The notes beneath the pieces were generated by a model. That model did no database searches, was not told where the DNA came from, and saw nothing but the letters and a program-made list of their open reading frames with translations. Below, piece after piece: positions 54,514-63,480 of a stretch of DNA of 64,000 nucleotides. The translations under genes and the position numbers were made by a program. The stretch's first letter is position 1. Each line of letters begins with the position of its first letter. The DNA comes from Fulvivirga imtechensis AK7 (GTDB taxonomy: Bacteria; Bacteroidota; Bacteroidia; Cytophagales; Cyclobacteriaceae), in assembly GCF_000331535.1 (NCBI RefSeq), contig NZ_AMZN01000064.1, forward strand, positions 1 to 64,000. The letters run 5' to 3'.

Positions 54514-57081
54514 ATGAAAAATATTTTCACCTTCATAATAGCTATCTCCTCATTTTATTTCAGCTATTCGCAGAATACTGACCTCACATACTACCTGCCC
54601 GAAGGCACCGAATATGACCCCAAAATACCCGCTCCGGAATCGGTGATCGGCCATGAAGTGGGACAGTGGCATATCAGCCACGATCGCCTGACGCGGTATA
54701 TGTATGCTCTTGCAGAGGCCTCAGACAGGGTAGAGATCAGGGAATATGCACAAACGCATGAGGCTCGTCCGCTACTGGTTTTAACCATAACATCTCCCGA
54801 AAACCATTCCCGGCTAGATGAAATCAAAAGCAGCCATGTCAGGTTGACGGATCCTGCTGTTTCAGACAATCTGAACATCAAAAACATGCCTGCGGTTGTT
54901 TATATGGGTTATAGCATTCATGGCAATGAATCCAGTGGCAGCAATGCAGCATTGTTAGTGGCTTATCATTTGGCCGCAGCTCAGGGCACGGAAATAGAAA
55001 AGACCCTTAATGAAACAGTCATTCTTCTGGACCCAAGCTTTAACCCTGACGGCCTTCAACGCTTCTCCGGCTGGGTAAATTCAAGAAAAAGCCACAACAT
55101 CATTACTGATCCAAATAATATGGAGCAAAATGAAATGTGGCCCGGCGGCAGGACCAATCATTATTGGTTTGACCTTAACAGAGACTGGCTACCAGCCCAA
55201 CATCCCGAATCAAGAGGACGTATAGCTCTTTTTCACGAATGGAAACCAAACGTGCTGACCGATCATCATGAAATGGGGACCAATTCCACCTTTTTCTTCC
55301 AGCCGGGAATTCCTTCAAGAAATAACCCGCTTACTCCTGCAAAAACCTATGAGCTCACCAATAGAATGGGGGAATATCATGCGCGCGCTCTTGATAAAAT
55401 AGGATCTCTGTACTACACCAAAGAGAGTTTTGACGACTATTATTACGGCAAGGGCTCCACATATCCTGACATTAACGGAGCGGTGGGAATACTGTTTGAA
55501 CAAGCCAGCTCACGTTCTCATGCTCAGGAAAGTGAGCACGGTATACTTTATTTTCCATTCACCATCAAAAATCAATTTACCACCAGCCTCTCAACACTTC
55601 GCGCGGTGAATGATATGCGGGAAGATTTCTTAAACCACCAGCGCACTTTTTATAAGGAGGCATCTGCCGAAGCCAGAAAAGATCAGTCCAAAGCCTATGT
55701 ATTTGGGTCTAAAGATAAGTTCAGAAATCATCATTTGGCAGAATTGATCTCCCGGCATCAGATAAATATCTATCACGGCAGTGAGCCCATGTCAATCAAT
55801 AATATACGGTATGGAGCAGACGAGCTGTACTTTATTCCACTGGAACAATCCCAATATCGCCTTATAGAAGCGATGTTTGAAACCCGCATAGAATTTCAGG
55901 ACAGCCTGTTTTATGATATTTCTACCTGGACACTGCCACTTGCTTTTAATGTGGATTATAAGAAGATCGACTCCAAGGCATTTGATCAGAAGCTATTGGG
56001 CCGGCCATTTGACAGCAATAAAAAACCAACAGGCGAAGTTGTAGGAGGTAAGTCGGCATATGCATATGCCTTTGAGTGGTATGGCTACTATACACCGAAA
56101 ATGCTCAATGATCTGCTCGTTAATGGCTACAAAGTAAAAGTAGCGAACGAGCCATTTCATTCTCCTGATGGTAAAAAATTTGAGCGTGGTTCTATTCTTA
56201 TCCCGGTACAAATACAAAATGGATCACGGGATAGGATCCATGCTGACCTCACAATGTTGGCCAGGGAAAATGGTGTTGACATTTATGCCCTTCACACCGG
56301 CCTTGATTATACCGGGGTAAGCCTTGGAAGTCCAAATTTCAATAATATTAAAAAACCTCAGGTTATGATGTTGGTTGGCGAAGGTGTTAGCCCGTACGAT
56401 GCCGGTGAAGTATGGCATCTGTTTGATCAGCGCTATAAAATGGACATCTCTTTGGTACCCATAGACGTATTCAACAGGTCTGACATTAACAAGTATACAA
56501 CCATTATCATGGTTAGCGGTACCTATAAAGAGATCAACGATACTGCCAGGGAAAAGCTAAAGCAATGGGTTCAAAATGGTGGGACGATTGTGGCCAGCGA
56601 GACCGCACTGACCTATTTGAATTCTATAAATCTCGGTAAATTCGACTTTGTGAAAACTAACGATAATGATTCAAATGAGCCGGCAAAGTATGCTGATATA
56701 AGACAAACAAGAGGAGCTCAGGAAATCGGTGGCGCCATCTTTGAAACCAATGTAGATATTACGCACCCACTATTTTATGGTTATTATAAAAAAGAAATGC
56801 CTGTATTCCGGGGCAATAAGATATTCCTCGAAAAATCAAAAAATCAATTTGCCAATCCTATGGTTTACACAGATTCTCCCTTGTTGAGCGGCTACATTTC
56901 ACTACCAAATCTTAATTCCCTTAAAGGTTCATCTGCAGCCGGGATAAGCAATTATGGTCGCGGTCAGGTGATCGGCTTCACTGACAATCTCAATTTCAGA
57001 GCCTTCTGGTATGGTACTAATAAAATATTCATGAATGCCATATTTTTCGGGCCATTGATCAGCAATGCATCAGGAAGATAA
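54514..57081 (+). CDS. M14 family zinc carboxypeptidase-like protein, secreted
   Basis: The 855-residue protein has a signal peptide (KNIFTFIIAISSFYFSYS). The M14 domain shows the zinc motif GYSIHGNESSGSNAAL (His136, Glu139), DHHEMG near residue 251 (third ligand) and ILFEQASSR near 329 (catalytic Glu). The C-terminal half includes a glutamine-amidotransferase-like fold (MMLVGEGVSPYDAGEVWHLF, VSGTYKEINDTAREKLKQWV). It is likely a periplasmic or secreted peptidase. It stands alone between the divergent TonB receptor and the DUF4783 gene. Confidence 0.9.
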   Translation: MKNIFTFIIAISSFYFSYSQNTDLTYYLPEGTEYDPKIPAPESVIGHEVGQWHISHDRLTRYMYALAEASDRVEIREYAQTHEARPLLVLTITSPENHSRLDEIKSSHVRLTDPAVSDNLNIKNMPAVVYMGYSIHGNESSGSNAALLVAYHLAAAQGTEIEKTLNETVILLDPSFNPDGLQRFSGWVNSRKSHNIITDPNNMEQNEMWPGGRTNHYWFDLNRDWLPAQHPESRGRIALFHEWKPNVLTDHHEMGTNSTFFFQPGIPSRNNPLTPAKTYELTNRMGEYHARALDKIGSLYYTKESFDDYYYGKGSTYPDINGAVGILFEQASSRSHAQESEHGILYFPFTIKNQFTTSLSTLRAVNDMREDFLNHQRTFYKEASAEARKDQSKAYVFGSKDKFRNHHLAELISRHQINIYHGSEPMSINNIRYGADELYFIPLEQSQYRLIEAMFETRIEFQDSLFYDISTWTLPLAFNVDYKKIDSKAFDQKLLGRPFDSNKKPTGEVVGGKSAYAYAFEWYGYYTPKMLNDLLVNGYKVKVANEPFHSPDGKKFERGSILIPVQIQNGSRDRIHADLTMLARENGVDIYALHTGLDYTGVSLGSPNFNNIKKPQVMMLVGEGVSPYDAGEVWHLFDQRYKMDISLVPIDVFNRSDINKYTTIIMVSGTYKEINDTAREKLKQWVQNGGTIVASETALTYLNSINLGKFDFVKTNDNDSNEPAKYADIRQTRGAQEIGGAIFETNVDITHPLFYGYYKKEMPVFRGNKIFLEKSKNQFANPMVYTDSPLLSGYISLPNLNSLKGSSAAGISNYGRGQVIGFTDNLNFRAFWYGTNKIFMNAIFFGPLISNASGR

Positions 57082-57084
57082 GGG

Positions 57085-57101
57085 GCTGCTAAAAGAGCAG
57101 C
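57085..57101 (+). terminator. weak hairpin after the M14 gene
   Basis: GCTGCT (57085-57090) and AGCAGC (57096-57101) form a short stem followed by atccatttgtttgtctt. It is a weak candidate terminator. Confidence 0.4.
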
Positions 57102-57200
57102 ATCCATTTGTTTGTCTTGTTATATTGTATTAATTTGAAAGTTATTATGAAAGATTTGGCATAGTTTTGGCGCTGATGTGCATGTAAATAACCCTCAAAT

Positions 57201-57611
57201 ATGAATTTTAGAACAGGAAGGATCTTATTTCTAGGTATAGTCTGTGGTTTGGCTTTTTTATTAGCAAATGAGGCGTTTTCCCAGGGAGAGATTATTAATG
57301 ATGTGAAGGAGGCTATTAAAACAGGTAGTTCTAAAGAAATAGCAAAGTTTCTCAATCAGAATGTGGATGTGACGCTTGATGGCAATATGCAAAGTTACAG
57401 CAAGACACAAGCCGAATTTGTATTGAAAGATTTCTTTAAGAACAATCCGCCATCAAGTTTTACCATTGTCCATCAGGGGGCTTCCAAAGGAGGTTTACCC
57501 TATGCTATTGGTCAATATATGTCAAAGGACGATACTTACCGGGTATGGCTGCGTATTAAGAATACCGGCAATAAATACCTGATACACGAGATAAGTTTTA
57601 TCAAAGAATAG
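57201..57611 (+). CDS. DUF4783 periplasmic protein
   Basis: The 136-residue protein has a signal peptide (ILFLGIVCGLAFLLANEAFS) and a small alpha-beta domain (EIAKFLNQNVDVTLDGNMQS, NPPSSFTIVHQG) matching DUF4783, an NTF2-like Bacteroidota family of unknown function. It is monocistronic, ending in a strong terminator just before nadC. Confidence 0.88.
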   Translation: MNFRTGRILFLGIVCGLAFLLANEAFSQGEIINDVKEAIKTGSSKEIAKFLNQNVDVTLDGNMQSYSKTQAEFVLKDFFKNNPPSSFTIVHQGASKGGLPYAIGQYMSKDDTYRVWLRIKNTGNKYLIHEISFIKE

Positions 57612-57635
57612 AAAAGAACGGCTTTTAGCGGATAG

Positions 57636-57668
57636 AAAGCACTGTTTAATCAGTGCTTTTTTTATTTT
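57636..57668 (+). terminator. DUF4783 terminator
   Basis: AAAGCACTG (57636-57644) pairs with CAGTGCTTT (57651-57659), followed by a T-rich run that overlaps the -7 element of nadC at 57663-57670. Confidence 0.85.
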
Positions 57669-57670
57669 TG
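57663..57670 (+). promoter_or_regulatory. nadC -7 element overlapping the upstream terminator tail
   Basis: TATTTTTG is a perfect TAnnTTTG only 4 nt before ATG 57675, which predicts a leaderless or nearly leaderless nadC mRNA. No -33 element is apparent in the terminator stem. Confidence 0.45.
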
Positions 57671-57674
57671 CACG

Positions 57675-58532
57675 ATGAAATTAAGCTATATCACTGATAA
57701 AGTGATTAAAAGATTTATTCAGGAGGCATTAAGAGAAGATGTTGGTGATGGGGACCATTCCTCACTGGCAGCGATTCCGGCAACAGTTAAAAGCAAGGCA
57801 CAATTGCTGATCAAACAGGAAGGGATCATTGCCGGTATCGAACTGGCTGAAAAAATATTTGGTTTTTTTGATGCTGAGTTAAAAATACAGATACTTAAGC
57901 GGGATGGCGAGCCGGTAAAAGAGGGGGAGGTAGCATTTACAGTTGAAGGCGCTGCCCGTTCCATTCTGACGTGTGAGAGGCTTGTGCTCAACTGCATGCA
58001 AAGAATGAGTGGTATTGCTACCTATACAAATTATCTCTGTGGCTTAATCAAGGGCACTAATGCCCGTTTGTTGGATACACGCAAAACAACACCCAATTTC
58101 AGAATGGCTGAAAAGTGGGCTGTAGCCATTGGTGGTGGTACCAATCACCGGTTTGGACTATACGATATGATTATGTTAAAGGACAATCACATCGACTTTG
58201 CGGGGGGCATCGAAAATGCCATAAAAGCTACACATGAATACCTGAATGCAACCAACAAACAGCTCCGGATAGAAGTTGAAACCCGTAATCTTGCCGAAGT
58301 AGAGCAAGTGCTGAATGCAGGAGGGGTAGACATCATTATGCTGGACAATATGATGCCATCAGTTATGAAGGAAGCCATTAAGTTAATTGACGGAAAGTAT
58401 GAAACTGAGGCCAGCGGAGGAATAACTGAAAAAAATATTCGTGAGGTTGCAGAGTGTGGAGTCGACTTCATCTCAGTGGGAGCGCTCACTCATTCGGTAA
58501 AAAGTATGGACATGAGTCTCAAAGCCACCTGA
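57675..58532 (+). CDS. nadC: nicotinate-nucleotide pyrophosphorylase
   Basis: NadC converts quinolinate and PRPP to nicotinate mononucleotide in NAD synthesis. The 285-residue protein has EDVGDGDHSS, ERLVLNCMQRMSGIAT, LLDTRKTTPNFRMAEKWAV, GGGTNHRFGLYDMIMLKDNH and ASGGITEKNIREVA, all typical. It starts 4 nt after a -7 element. nadA and nadB are not in the window. Confidence 0.97.
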   Translation: MKLSYITDKVIKRFIQEALREDVGDGDHSSLAAIPATVKSKAQLLIKQEGIIAGIELAEKIFGFFDAELKIQILKRDGEPVKEGEVAFTVEGAARSILTCERLVLNCMQRMSGIATYTNYLCGLIKGTNARLLDTRKTTPNFRMAEKWAVAIGGGTNHRFGLYDMIMLKDNHIDFAGGIENAIKATHEYLNATNKQLRIEVETRNLAEVEQVLNAGGVDIIMLDNMMPSVMKEAIKLIDGKYETEASGGITEKNIREVAECGVDFISVGALTHSVKSMDMSLKAT

Positions 58533-58534
58533 CC

Positions 58535-58624
58535 TTGAAAAGAAGAAAAAATATAATCATCATATTTCTTGATGTATTGTTATTTACAATAATATTCATT
58601 GCACTATTTTATCACTGTTCTTAA
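58535..58624 (+). CDS. candidate 29-residue membrane peptide
   Basis: A TTG-initiated frame between nadC and the YcxB-like gene encodes KRRKNIIIIFLDVLLF followed by a hydrophobic end YHCS. Basic N-terminus and one transmembrane segment resemble small membrane proteins. It starts 2 nt after the nadC stop. It could equally be a fortuitous frame in AT-rich DNA. Confidence 0.3.
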   Translation: MKRRKNIIIIFLDVLLFTIIFIALFYHCS

Positions 58625-58639
58625 TATTCGAACCAAACT

Positions 58640-59113
58640 ATGATCGTAAAAACTAAAAAGTACAAGCTTGAAAGTGGTACATATATTAAACTTGCCTTAA
58701 AAAATGTCCTGAAACAGCAATGGTGGGTTTTCCTGATAGCGCTTGCCATCTGTGCTGGATATTTGTGGATCCCCAATATATGGTGGTTTATCGGAACTGG
58801 TATAGCATTGGTACTTTATATATTGTTCTGGCTGATCCAATTTGCCGGAGTTACCCAACTGGATCAAACAAAAATGCTTTTTGAAAAACTCTCTTATGAA
58901 ATAAACAGCCAGCAGGTACTGATCAAGTTAAATGCGCGCCAGGGTATGCCTATAAAGTGGGACCAGATCAAAAGAGCTAATGTTAGCAAAAAACATTTTC
59001 TGTTGATTGTGAATAAAGCACAACTTATCCATTTACCCTACAAGATCTTTAATAATGATAATGATCGAAAATTTGTTGAAAGCATACTGAAGCGAAAAGG
59101 ATTCGTTAAATAA
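58640..59113 (+). CDS. YcxB-like membrane protein
   Basis: The 157-residue protein begins with a short cytoplasmic region, has two closely spaced transmembrane helices (about 30-72), then a soluble domain with LSYEINSQQVLIKLNARQGM and WDQIKRANVSKKHFLLIV and QLIHLPYKIF, matching the YcxB-like C-terminal domain (PF14317). Function unknown. recX begins 12 nt downstream. Confidence 0.8.
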   Translation: MIVKTKKYKLESGTYIKLALKNVLKQQWWVFLIALAICAGYLWIPNIWWFIGTGIALVLYILFWLIQFAGVTQLDQTKMLFEKLSYEINSQQVLIKLNARQGMPIKWDQIKRANVSKKHFLLIVNKAQLIHLPYKIFNNDNDRKFVESILKRKGFVK

Positions 59114-59125
59114 TTCAACCTGTTC

Positions 59126-59599
59126 ATGGCCGCAAAAGCTCCTTTAACAGTAAAAGAAGCCAAAATAAAAGCAGCAGATTTTTGCGCTTACCAGGAAAGG
59201 ACGCAACAACAGGTAAGGGATAAACTATATTCATATGGCCTTACTCCTGATGAGGTTGAAGATGTACTTACAGATCTGATCACTGAGGGTTTTGTTAATG
59301 AAGAAAGATTTGCCATCAGCTATGCCGGGGGTAAGTTCAGGCTGAAAAAATGGGGCCGTCTGAAGATAATCCAGGGCCTAAAGGCGTTGAAAATTTCTGA
59401 CTATTGCATTAATAAAGGCTTGCAGGAAATTAACGAAGATGATTATTTAGATACACTAAACACACTGCTTGAAAAGAAAAGACAAAGTATAAAAGAACAA
59501 GATAACTTTATTATTAAGAAAAAATTAGCCAACTACGCCCTGCAGAAGGGGTATGAAACCGACTTGATCTGGGACTGCATTGGCCAGGGTGAAATGTAA
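59126..59599 (+). CDS. recX: regulatory protein RecX
   Basis: RecX binds RecA filaments and inhibits recombinase activity. The 157-residue all-helical protein has the repeats CAYQERTQQQVRDKLYSYGL and VLTDLITEGFVNEERFAISY, followed by GRLKIIQGLKALKISDYCIN, typical of RecX three-helix tandem units. recA is not adjacent. The 3' end is 61 nt before the chosen start of the YHS gene. Confidence 0.92.
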   Translation: MAAKAPLTVKEAKIKAADFCAYQERTQQQVRDKLYSYGLTPDEVEDVLTDLITEGFVNEERFAISYAGGKFRLKKWGRLKIIQGLKALKISDYCINKGLQEINEDDYLDTLNTLLEKKRQSIKEQDNFIIKKKLANYALQKGYETDLIWDCIGQGEM

Positions 59600-59660
59600 A
59601 GTTGACGACAATAACAACATTTCCGGCAACCTCATCAGCCGGTTAGCAGTTAAACCATTC

Positions 59661-60116
59661 ATGAGAATAATACTTTTTAGTGTACTTTTAATTGCTGCAG
59701 GAAGCGCATTCTCGCAGTCCAGCGCAAAAAGGAATAAAACTTTTAATCTTACGAAAGGTATTGCCATTGAAGGTTATGATCCTGTCAGCTATTTTTCAGG
59801 AAAACCTCGTCAAGGAGATGAAAAGCTCTCGTACACTCACAAAGGGGTCACCTATTTATTTTCAAATGCTGCGAATCGTCAAAAATTCATTTCCAGCCCC
59901 GATGGTTACGAACCACAATATGGCGGATGGTGTGCTTACGCTATAGGAGAATCCGGCAAAAAAATAAAAATAGACCCGTTAACATACAAAATAGCCGATG
60001 GAAAACTCTACTTGTTCTACAACTTCAACGGGTATAATACCTTAGAAAACTGGAATAAGAACGAAAAACCACTAAAAACTGCCGCTGATAAAAATTGGCA
60101 GTCAATCGTGGAGTAA
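59661..60116 (+). CDS. exported YHS-domain protein
   Basis: The 151-residue protein has a signal peptide (RIILFSVLLIAAGSAFS) and a YHS domain (IAIEGYDPVSYFSG, KGVTYLFSNAANRQKFIS), with YEPQYGGWCAYAI after it. YHS domains are thought to bind metals. An earlier in-frame start at 59580 would overlap recX; ATG 59661 gives a proper signal peptide and is chosen. Periplasmic location is likely. Confidence 0.88.
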   Translation: MRIILFSVLLIAAGSAFSQSSAKRNKTFNLTKGIAIEGYDPVSYFSGKPRQGDEKLSYTHKGVTYLFSNAANRQKFISSPDGYEPQYGGWCAYAIGESGKKIKIDPLTYKIADGKLYLFYNFNGYNTLENWNKNEKPLKTAADKNWQSIVE

Positions 60117-60183
60117 CCCTTCCGTAGGTTTTTCAATAATGGCATTTAGATACTATATTTGAAGTTTTATCGAGATTTGAAGC

Positions 60184-60708
60184 ATGAAATTAGCAGAGGC
60201 CTGTAAGGATGTACTGGAACAGTTGGCTGTAGTAGTGCGGGAAATTGACCAGGAGGATTTCGTGAAACCCGTAGACCTATTAAATAATTCTACAATAGGT
60301 CAACACGTAAGACATACCCTCGAGTTCTTTATTTGCCTGAAAGAAAATTTTAGTACCGGAGTGGTAAACTATGATGGGCGCAATCATGATCAGATAATCG
60401 AATCTGATAAATTTGCAGCCCTGGGAGTTATATACGATATCAACACTTTCCTGGACACTCACCAGCAAGATACCCCCCTCCATTTGGTTGTCAATTATGA
60501 CCTCTCTCATGATGGCATTGAAAACATAAGCACTAATTATTTTCGGGAGCTGAGCTATAATATTGAGCATGCCATACACCACATGGCTATCATCAAAATT
60601 GGCTTAAAGATAGCCGCACCTTACGTCAGTATACCATCGCACTTTGGGGTAGCGGTGTCTACTATAAAATTTCAAAGAGCACAAATTCAGTCTCCAGATA
60701 ACACTTAG
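60184..60708 (+). CDS. DinB-superfamily protein
   Basis: The 174-residue helical protein has IGQHVRHTLEFFICLKENF and YNIEHAIHHMAIIKIG, the histidine pattern of the DinB/YfiT metal-binding four-helix bundle. Members include thiol-dependent transferases; the reaction here is unknown. It lies 10 nt before an ATP-grasp gene on the same strand. Confidence 0.85.
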   Translation: MKLAEACKDVLEQLAVVVREIDQEDFVKPVDLLNNSTIGQHVRHTLEFFICLKENFSTGVVNYDGRNHDQIIESDKFAALGVIYDINTFLDTHQQDTPLHLVVNYDLSHDGIENISTNYFRELSYNIEHAIHHMAIIKIGLKIAAPYVSIPSHFGVAVSTIKFQRAQIQSPDNT

Positions 60709-60718
60709 TTTTTTTGTT

Positions 60719-61759
60719 ATGAATTTGCTGGACCGATTGTGGAGAAGTAACTTTTTAATAAAGGGAAGGAGCTGGGAGTACTGGCCTTTTGAACTTGTAT
60801 ATCTACCTATCTTTGGCTATTGGCTATGGCTCTCATTGAAGGCCCGGTCGTTGCTATTTTTTTCGGCCTCAAATCCCGGTATAGAAAACGGTGGTATGCT
60901 AGGCGAATCCAAATTCAAGATCCTTAGCAAAATCCCGGACAGCCTAATACCGAAAACTCTTTATTTTGATCCGTCAACAACGACTGATCAAATAAAGACA
61001 GAGATGGATCGCATACATTTAGCCTTCCCAATTATTTGTAAACCAGATATAGGTGAAAGGGGTTGGATGGTACAAAAAGTTGAAAATGAGAACCAACTCC
61101 ACTCGTATATCCGGCAAACAAGTTGTGCTTTTCTGGTACAGGAGTATGTGGATTTGCCGATAGAAGCGGGTGTATTTTACTATAAAAGCCCCGGAGCAAA
61201 AAAGGGCACTGTCAGCTCCGTAGTACTGAAAGAAATGCTAACCGTGACAGGAGACGGTCACAGCACCTTACAAGAGCTGATAATCAGGAATGATAGGGCC
61301 AAGCTGCAATGGAACCCATTAAAAGAGAAGTTTAATGGCAAACTGACAACTATATTGAATGCCGGTGAGCAAATGGAGTTGGTGGGTATCGGCAATCACT
61401 GCAAAGGCACAAAGTTTCTTAACGGCAACTACCTTATCAATGAAAAACTGACGTCTACATTTGATGAGATCAGCAAAAACATCGAAGGCTTCTTTTTTGG
61501 CAGATATGACCTGCGCGTAAAAAGTATTGAAGATCTGTATGAAGGTCACATAAAAATTATGGAGCTTAACGGGGCCGGCGCGGAGCCCGCACATATCTAT
61601 CACCCTGGTTCATCACTTCGAAAAGCGTATCACGTGCTCTTCCAGCATTGGAATATTCTGTATGAAATAAGCAGGGAAAATCACGCACTGGGTACCCCTT
61701 ATTTATCATTAAGAGATGGCTGGACCATATACAGACAACTAAAGCAGTTGAAAAAATAA
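60719..61759 (+). CDS. ATP-grasp domain protein (D-Ala-D-Ala ligase-like)
   Basis: The 346-residue protein has an N-terminal hydrophobic stretch (ELVYLPIFGYWLWLSL) and an ATP-grasp core: FPIICKPDIGERGWMVQKVE (ATP-binding Lys), AFLVQEYVDLPIEAG, and YDLRVKSIEDLYEGHIKIME with ELNGAGAEP as the metal-binding end. It probably ligates a carboxylate to an amine or alcohol; the substrate is unknown. It follows the DinB gene by 10 nt and precedes a LysE-type exporter by 5 nt, so the three form a unit. Confidence 0.85.
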   Translation: MNLLDRLWRSNFLIKGRSWEYWPFELVYLPIFGYWLWLSLKARSLLFFSASNPGIENGGMLGESKFKILSKIPDSLIPKTLYFDPSTTTDQIKTEMDRIHLAFPIICKPDIGERGWMVQKVENENQLHSYIRQTSCAFLVQEYVDLPIEAGVFYYKSPGAKKGTVSSVVLKEMLTVTGDGHSTLQELIIRNDRAKLQWNPLKEKFNGKLTTILNAGEQMELVGIGNHCKGTKFLNGNYLINEKLTSTFDEISKNIEGFFFGRYDLRVKSIEDLYEGHIKIMELNGAGAEPAHIYHPGSSLRKAYHVLFQHWNILYEISRENHALGTPYLSLRDGWTIYRQLKQLKK

Positions 61760-61764
61760 TCCAT

Positions 61765-62376
61765 TTGGCGCAACTATTCCTCATAGCGTTTCTTTTCAGC
61801 TTCCTCGGATCCATTCCTCCTGGCTCTATTAACCTAAGCGTCATCCGCCTGGCACTGGATAACAAGTATAATGCAGCTCTCCGTTTTGCAGTTGCTGCAG
61901 CTTTGGTAGAGCTACCCTATGCTTTTGTTGCCGTGCAGTTTGAGGGGCTATTGACTACTTCGCCTTTGATAGTTGAGCATTTTAAGTTATTAGCAGCACT
62001 GGTAATGATCGTGTTGGGCGTCACCAACCTTTCATTCAGTAAAACCCCTTCACAAAGAATGCAAAAAATGCGTGAAAGTGGCTTTAGAAGGGGATTGCTG
62101 ATCAGTATACTCAACCCCCTGGCAATACCTTTCTGGCTGGGAGTTACCGCCTACCTTAATACACAAGGATGGATTCAATTGACATCAATCAATAACATTT
62201 TTGTTTACATTGTTGGGATTTCGTTCGGCACTTTCGTGTTGCTTGCATTATTAGCCATCCTAAGCAATAAGATAGGATATTTCTTTAAAGAAAATATAGT
62301 AGTACAAATTCTGCCAGGCATCATATTTATTGTATTAGGTGCAATTGCCCTTGTACGGTATCTGGACCTCCTTTAG
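61765..62376 (+). CDS. LysE family transporter
   Basis: The 203-residue membrane protein has six hydrophobic segments and the LysE/RhtB pattern FLGSIPPGSINLSVIRLALD and RGLLISILNPLAIPFWLGVT. Such proteins export amino acids or related compounds. The frame starts at TTG (61765), with no close ATG before the first helix. It may export the product of the adjacent ATP-grasp enzyme, which is inference from adjacency. Confidence 0.88.
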   Translation: MAQLFLIAFLFSFLGSIPPGSINLSVIRLALDNKYNAALRFAVAAALVELPYAFVAVQFEGLLTTSPLIVEHFKLLAALVMIVLGVTNLSFSKTPSQRMQKMRESGFRRGLLISILNPLAIPFWLGVTAYLNTQGWIQLTSINNIFVYIVGISFGTFVLLALLAILSNKIGYFFKENIVVQILPGIIFIVLGAIALVRYLDLL

Positions 62377-62569
62377 ATAAAGGGGAAACTGCACAAGATC
62401 ACCATGGTACCAGGCTGTTTTAGAGTAGACAAAATTTCTTGTACTATGAGGTTTATTATAAAAGCCGATCTGTGCAGTTGGATTAATCACCTCACTAATC
62501 TAAGTCTCGGCTATGCTCGTCCTGAGGTTCCGCTTCCTCAGGCGCTACTCTACGTTCACATCTTATAAT
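62377..62569. other. spacer upstream of R1 copy D
   Basis: No gene is seen. A segment near 62528-62552 (ctgaggttccgcttcctcag) can form a hairpin. The spacer continues into the R1 relic at 62570-62621 and ends at the DUF4230 stop at 62682; it lies between two convergent genes. Confidence 0.4.
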
Positions 62570-62621
62570 TTAACGTGAGTTCGATATAAAATGCTTAAAA
62601 ATGGGCTGTCACTCACGTTAA
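62570..62621. repeat. R1 element relic, copy D (52 bp)
   Basis: TTAACGTGAGT (62570-62580) and ACTCACGTTAA (62611-62621) are perfect inverted ends. The first ~40 bp (through cgatataaaatgcttaaaaat) match the left end of copy B and the inverted right end of copy A, so D has lost most of its interior. Confidence 0.8.
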
Positions 62622-62681
62622 GTTTAGATTCAACTCTCCAAAATCTTTGCGTAACACAATCACACCGTTTTTACGTTTATG

Positions 62682-63305
62682 CTACTTTAAATCAAGCATT
62701 GTTTCCGGCACCTTATCGGTTAACACTACCACCTTTCCGCTAGTCTGCTCTAAAAAAGGTTTTAGGATCAATTCCGCATTGTTCCGGGTTTGCTCCAAAA
62801 TACCCGAACTAAGCGCTGATTCTTTAATATCCCGTTCTGCGTATCGATACGCTTTTTGAATAAAGGCCTTTTCATCTTTTAGCGGATTGGTCTGCAGTGA
62901 GTAGATCCTTGTATTTTCCATATCCAGTTTGTAGTAACAAATTTCGGCAGGGGGCAGTCTGACATACAACGTGTCATTCTTCATGGTAATATCATCTTCT
63001 TTGATTTTAGTTAAATCAATGCATCCTACCGCCTGCCCCTCACTGATCAATGCTATTCTTGAATCGGGCCCCAGCTTAAAAATTCGAAAGTACTCCTTAC
63101 TCAACTCAGTAACCTCGGTAATTTCTTTGAAATTATACCTCACCAACTCCAGCTTCCCCAACGATTCTATTTTCTGAAGTACCGCACTGCGATTGATCAC
63201 CGTTTCCGTTTGCTGCGCTGTTTTGAAGGTCAGGTATATCCAAAGCGCCAGCAGGATCACGATGAGCCAGGGCAATAGCTTTAATATAAGACGGATCGTT
63301 CTCAT
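62682..63305 (-). CDS. DUF4230 membrane-anchored protein
   Basis: The 207-residue protein has an N-terminal transmembrane anchor (LLPWLIVILLALWIYLTF) and a soluble domain with LGKLELVRYNFKEITEVTEL and VRLPPAEICYYKLDMENTRI, matching the DUF4230 family. The soluble part should face the periplasm. Function is unknown. It is convergent with the LysE gene and divergent from the oxoprolinase gene. Confidence 0.88.
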   Translation of the reverse strand: MRTIRLILKLLPWLIVILLALWIYLTFKTAQQTETVINRSAVLQKIESLGKLELVRYNFKEITEVTELSKEYFRIFKLGPDSRIALISEGQAVGCIDLTKIKEDDITMKNDTLYVRLPPAEICYYKLDMENTRIYSLQTNPLKDEKAFIQKAYRYAERDIKESALSSGILEQTRNNAELILKPFLEQTSGKVVVLTDKVPETMLDLK

Positions 63306-63480
63306 GTTCTGCTAAATTTAATAATTAATAAGCAGGATAATTGTTTTCATACGGCTAATCCTATTTTAACTTTCTATGATAAACGGGTATACGTCAATAA
63401 ATGAGGAGATAAAAATTCAAGGTGAAAAGTTTAAAAAATGGTGACAAGCCTTATTATCTTTCGATAAAATTGACAACACC

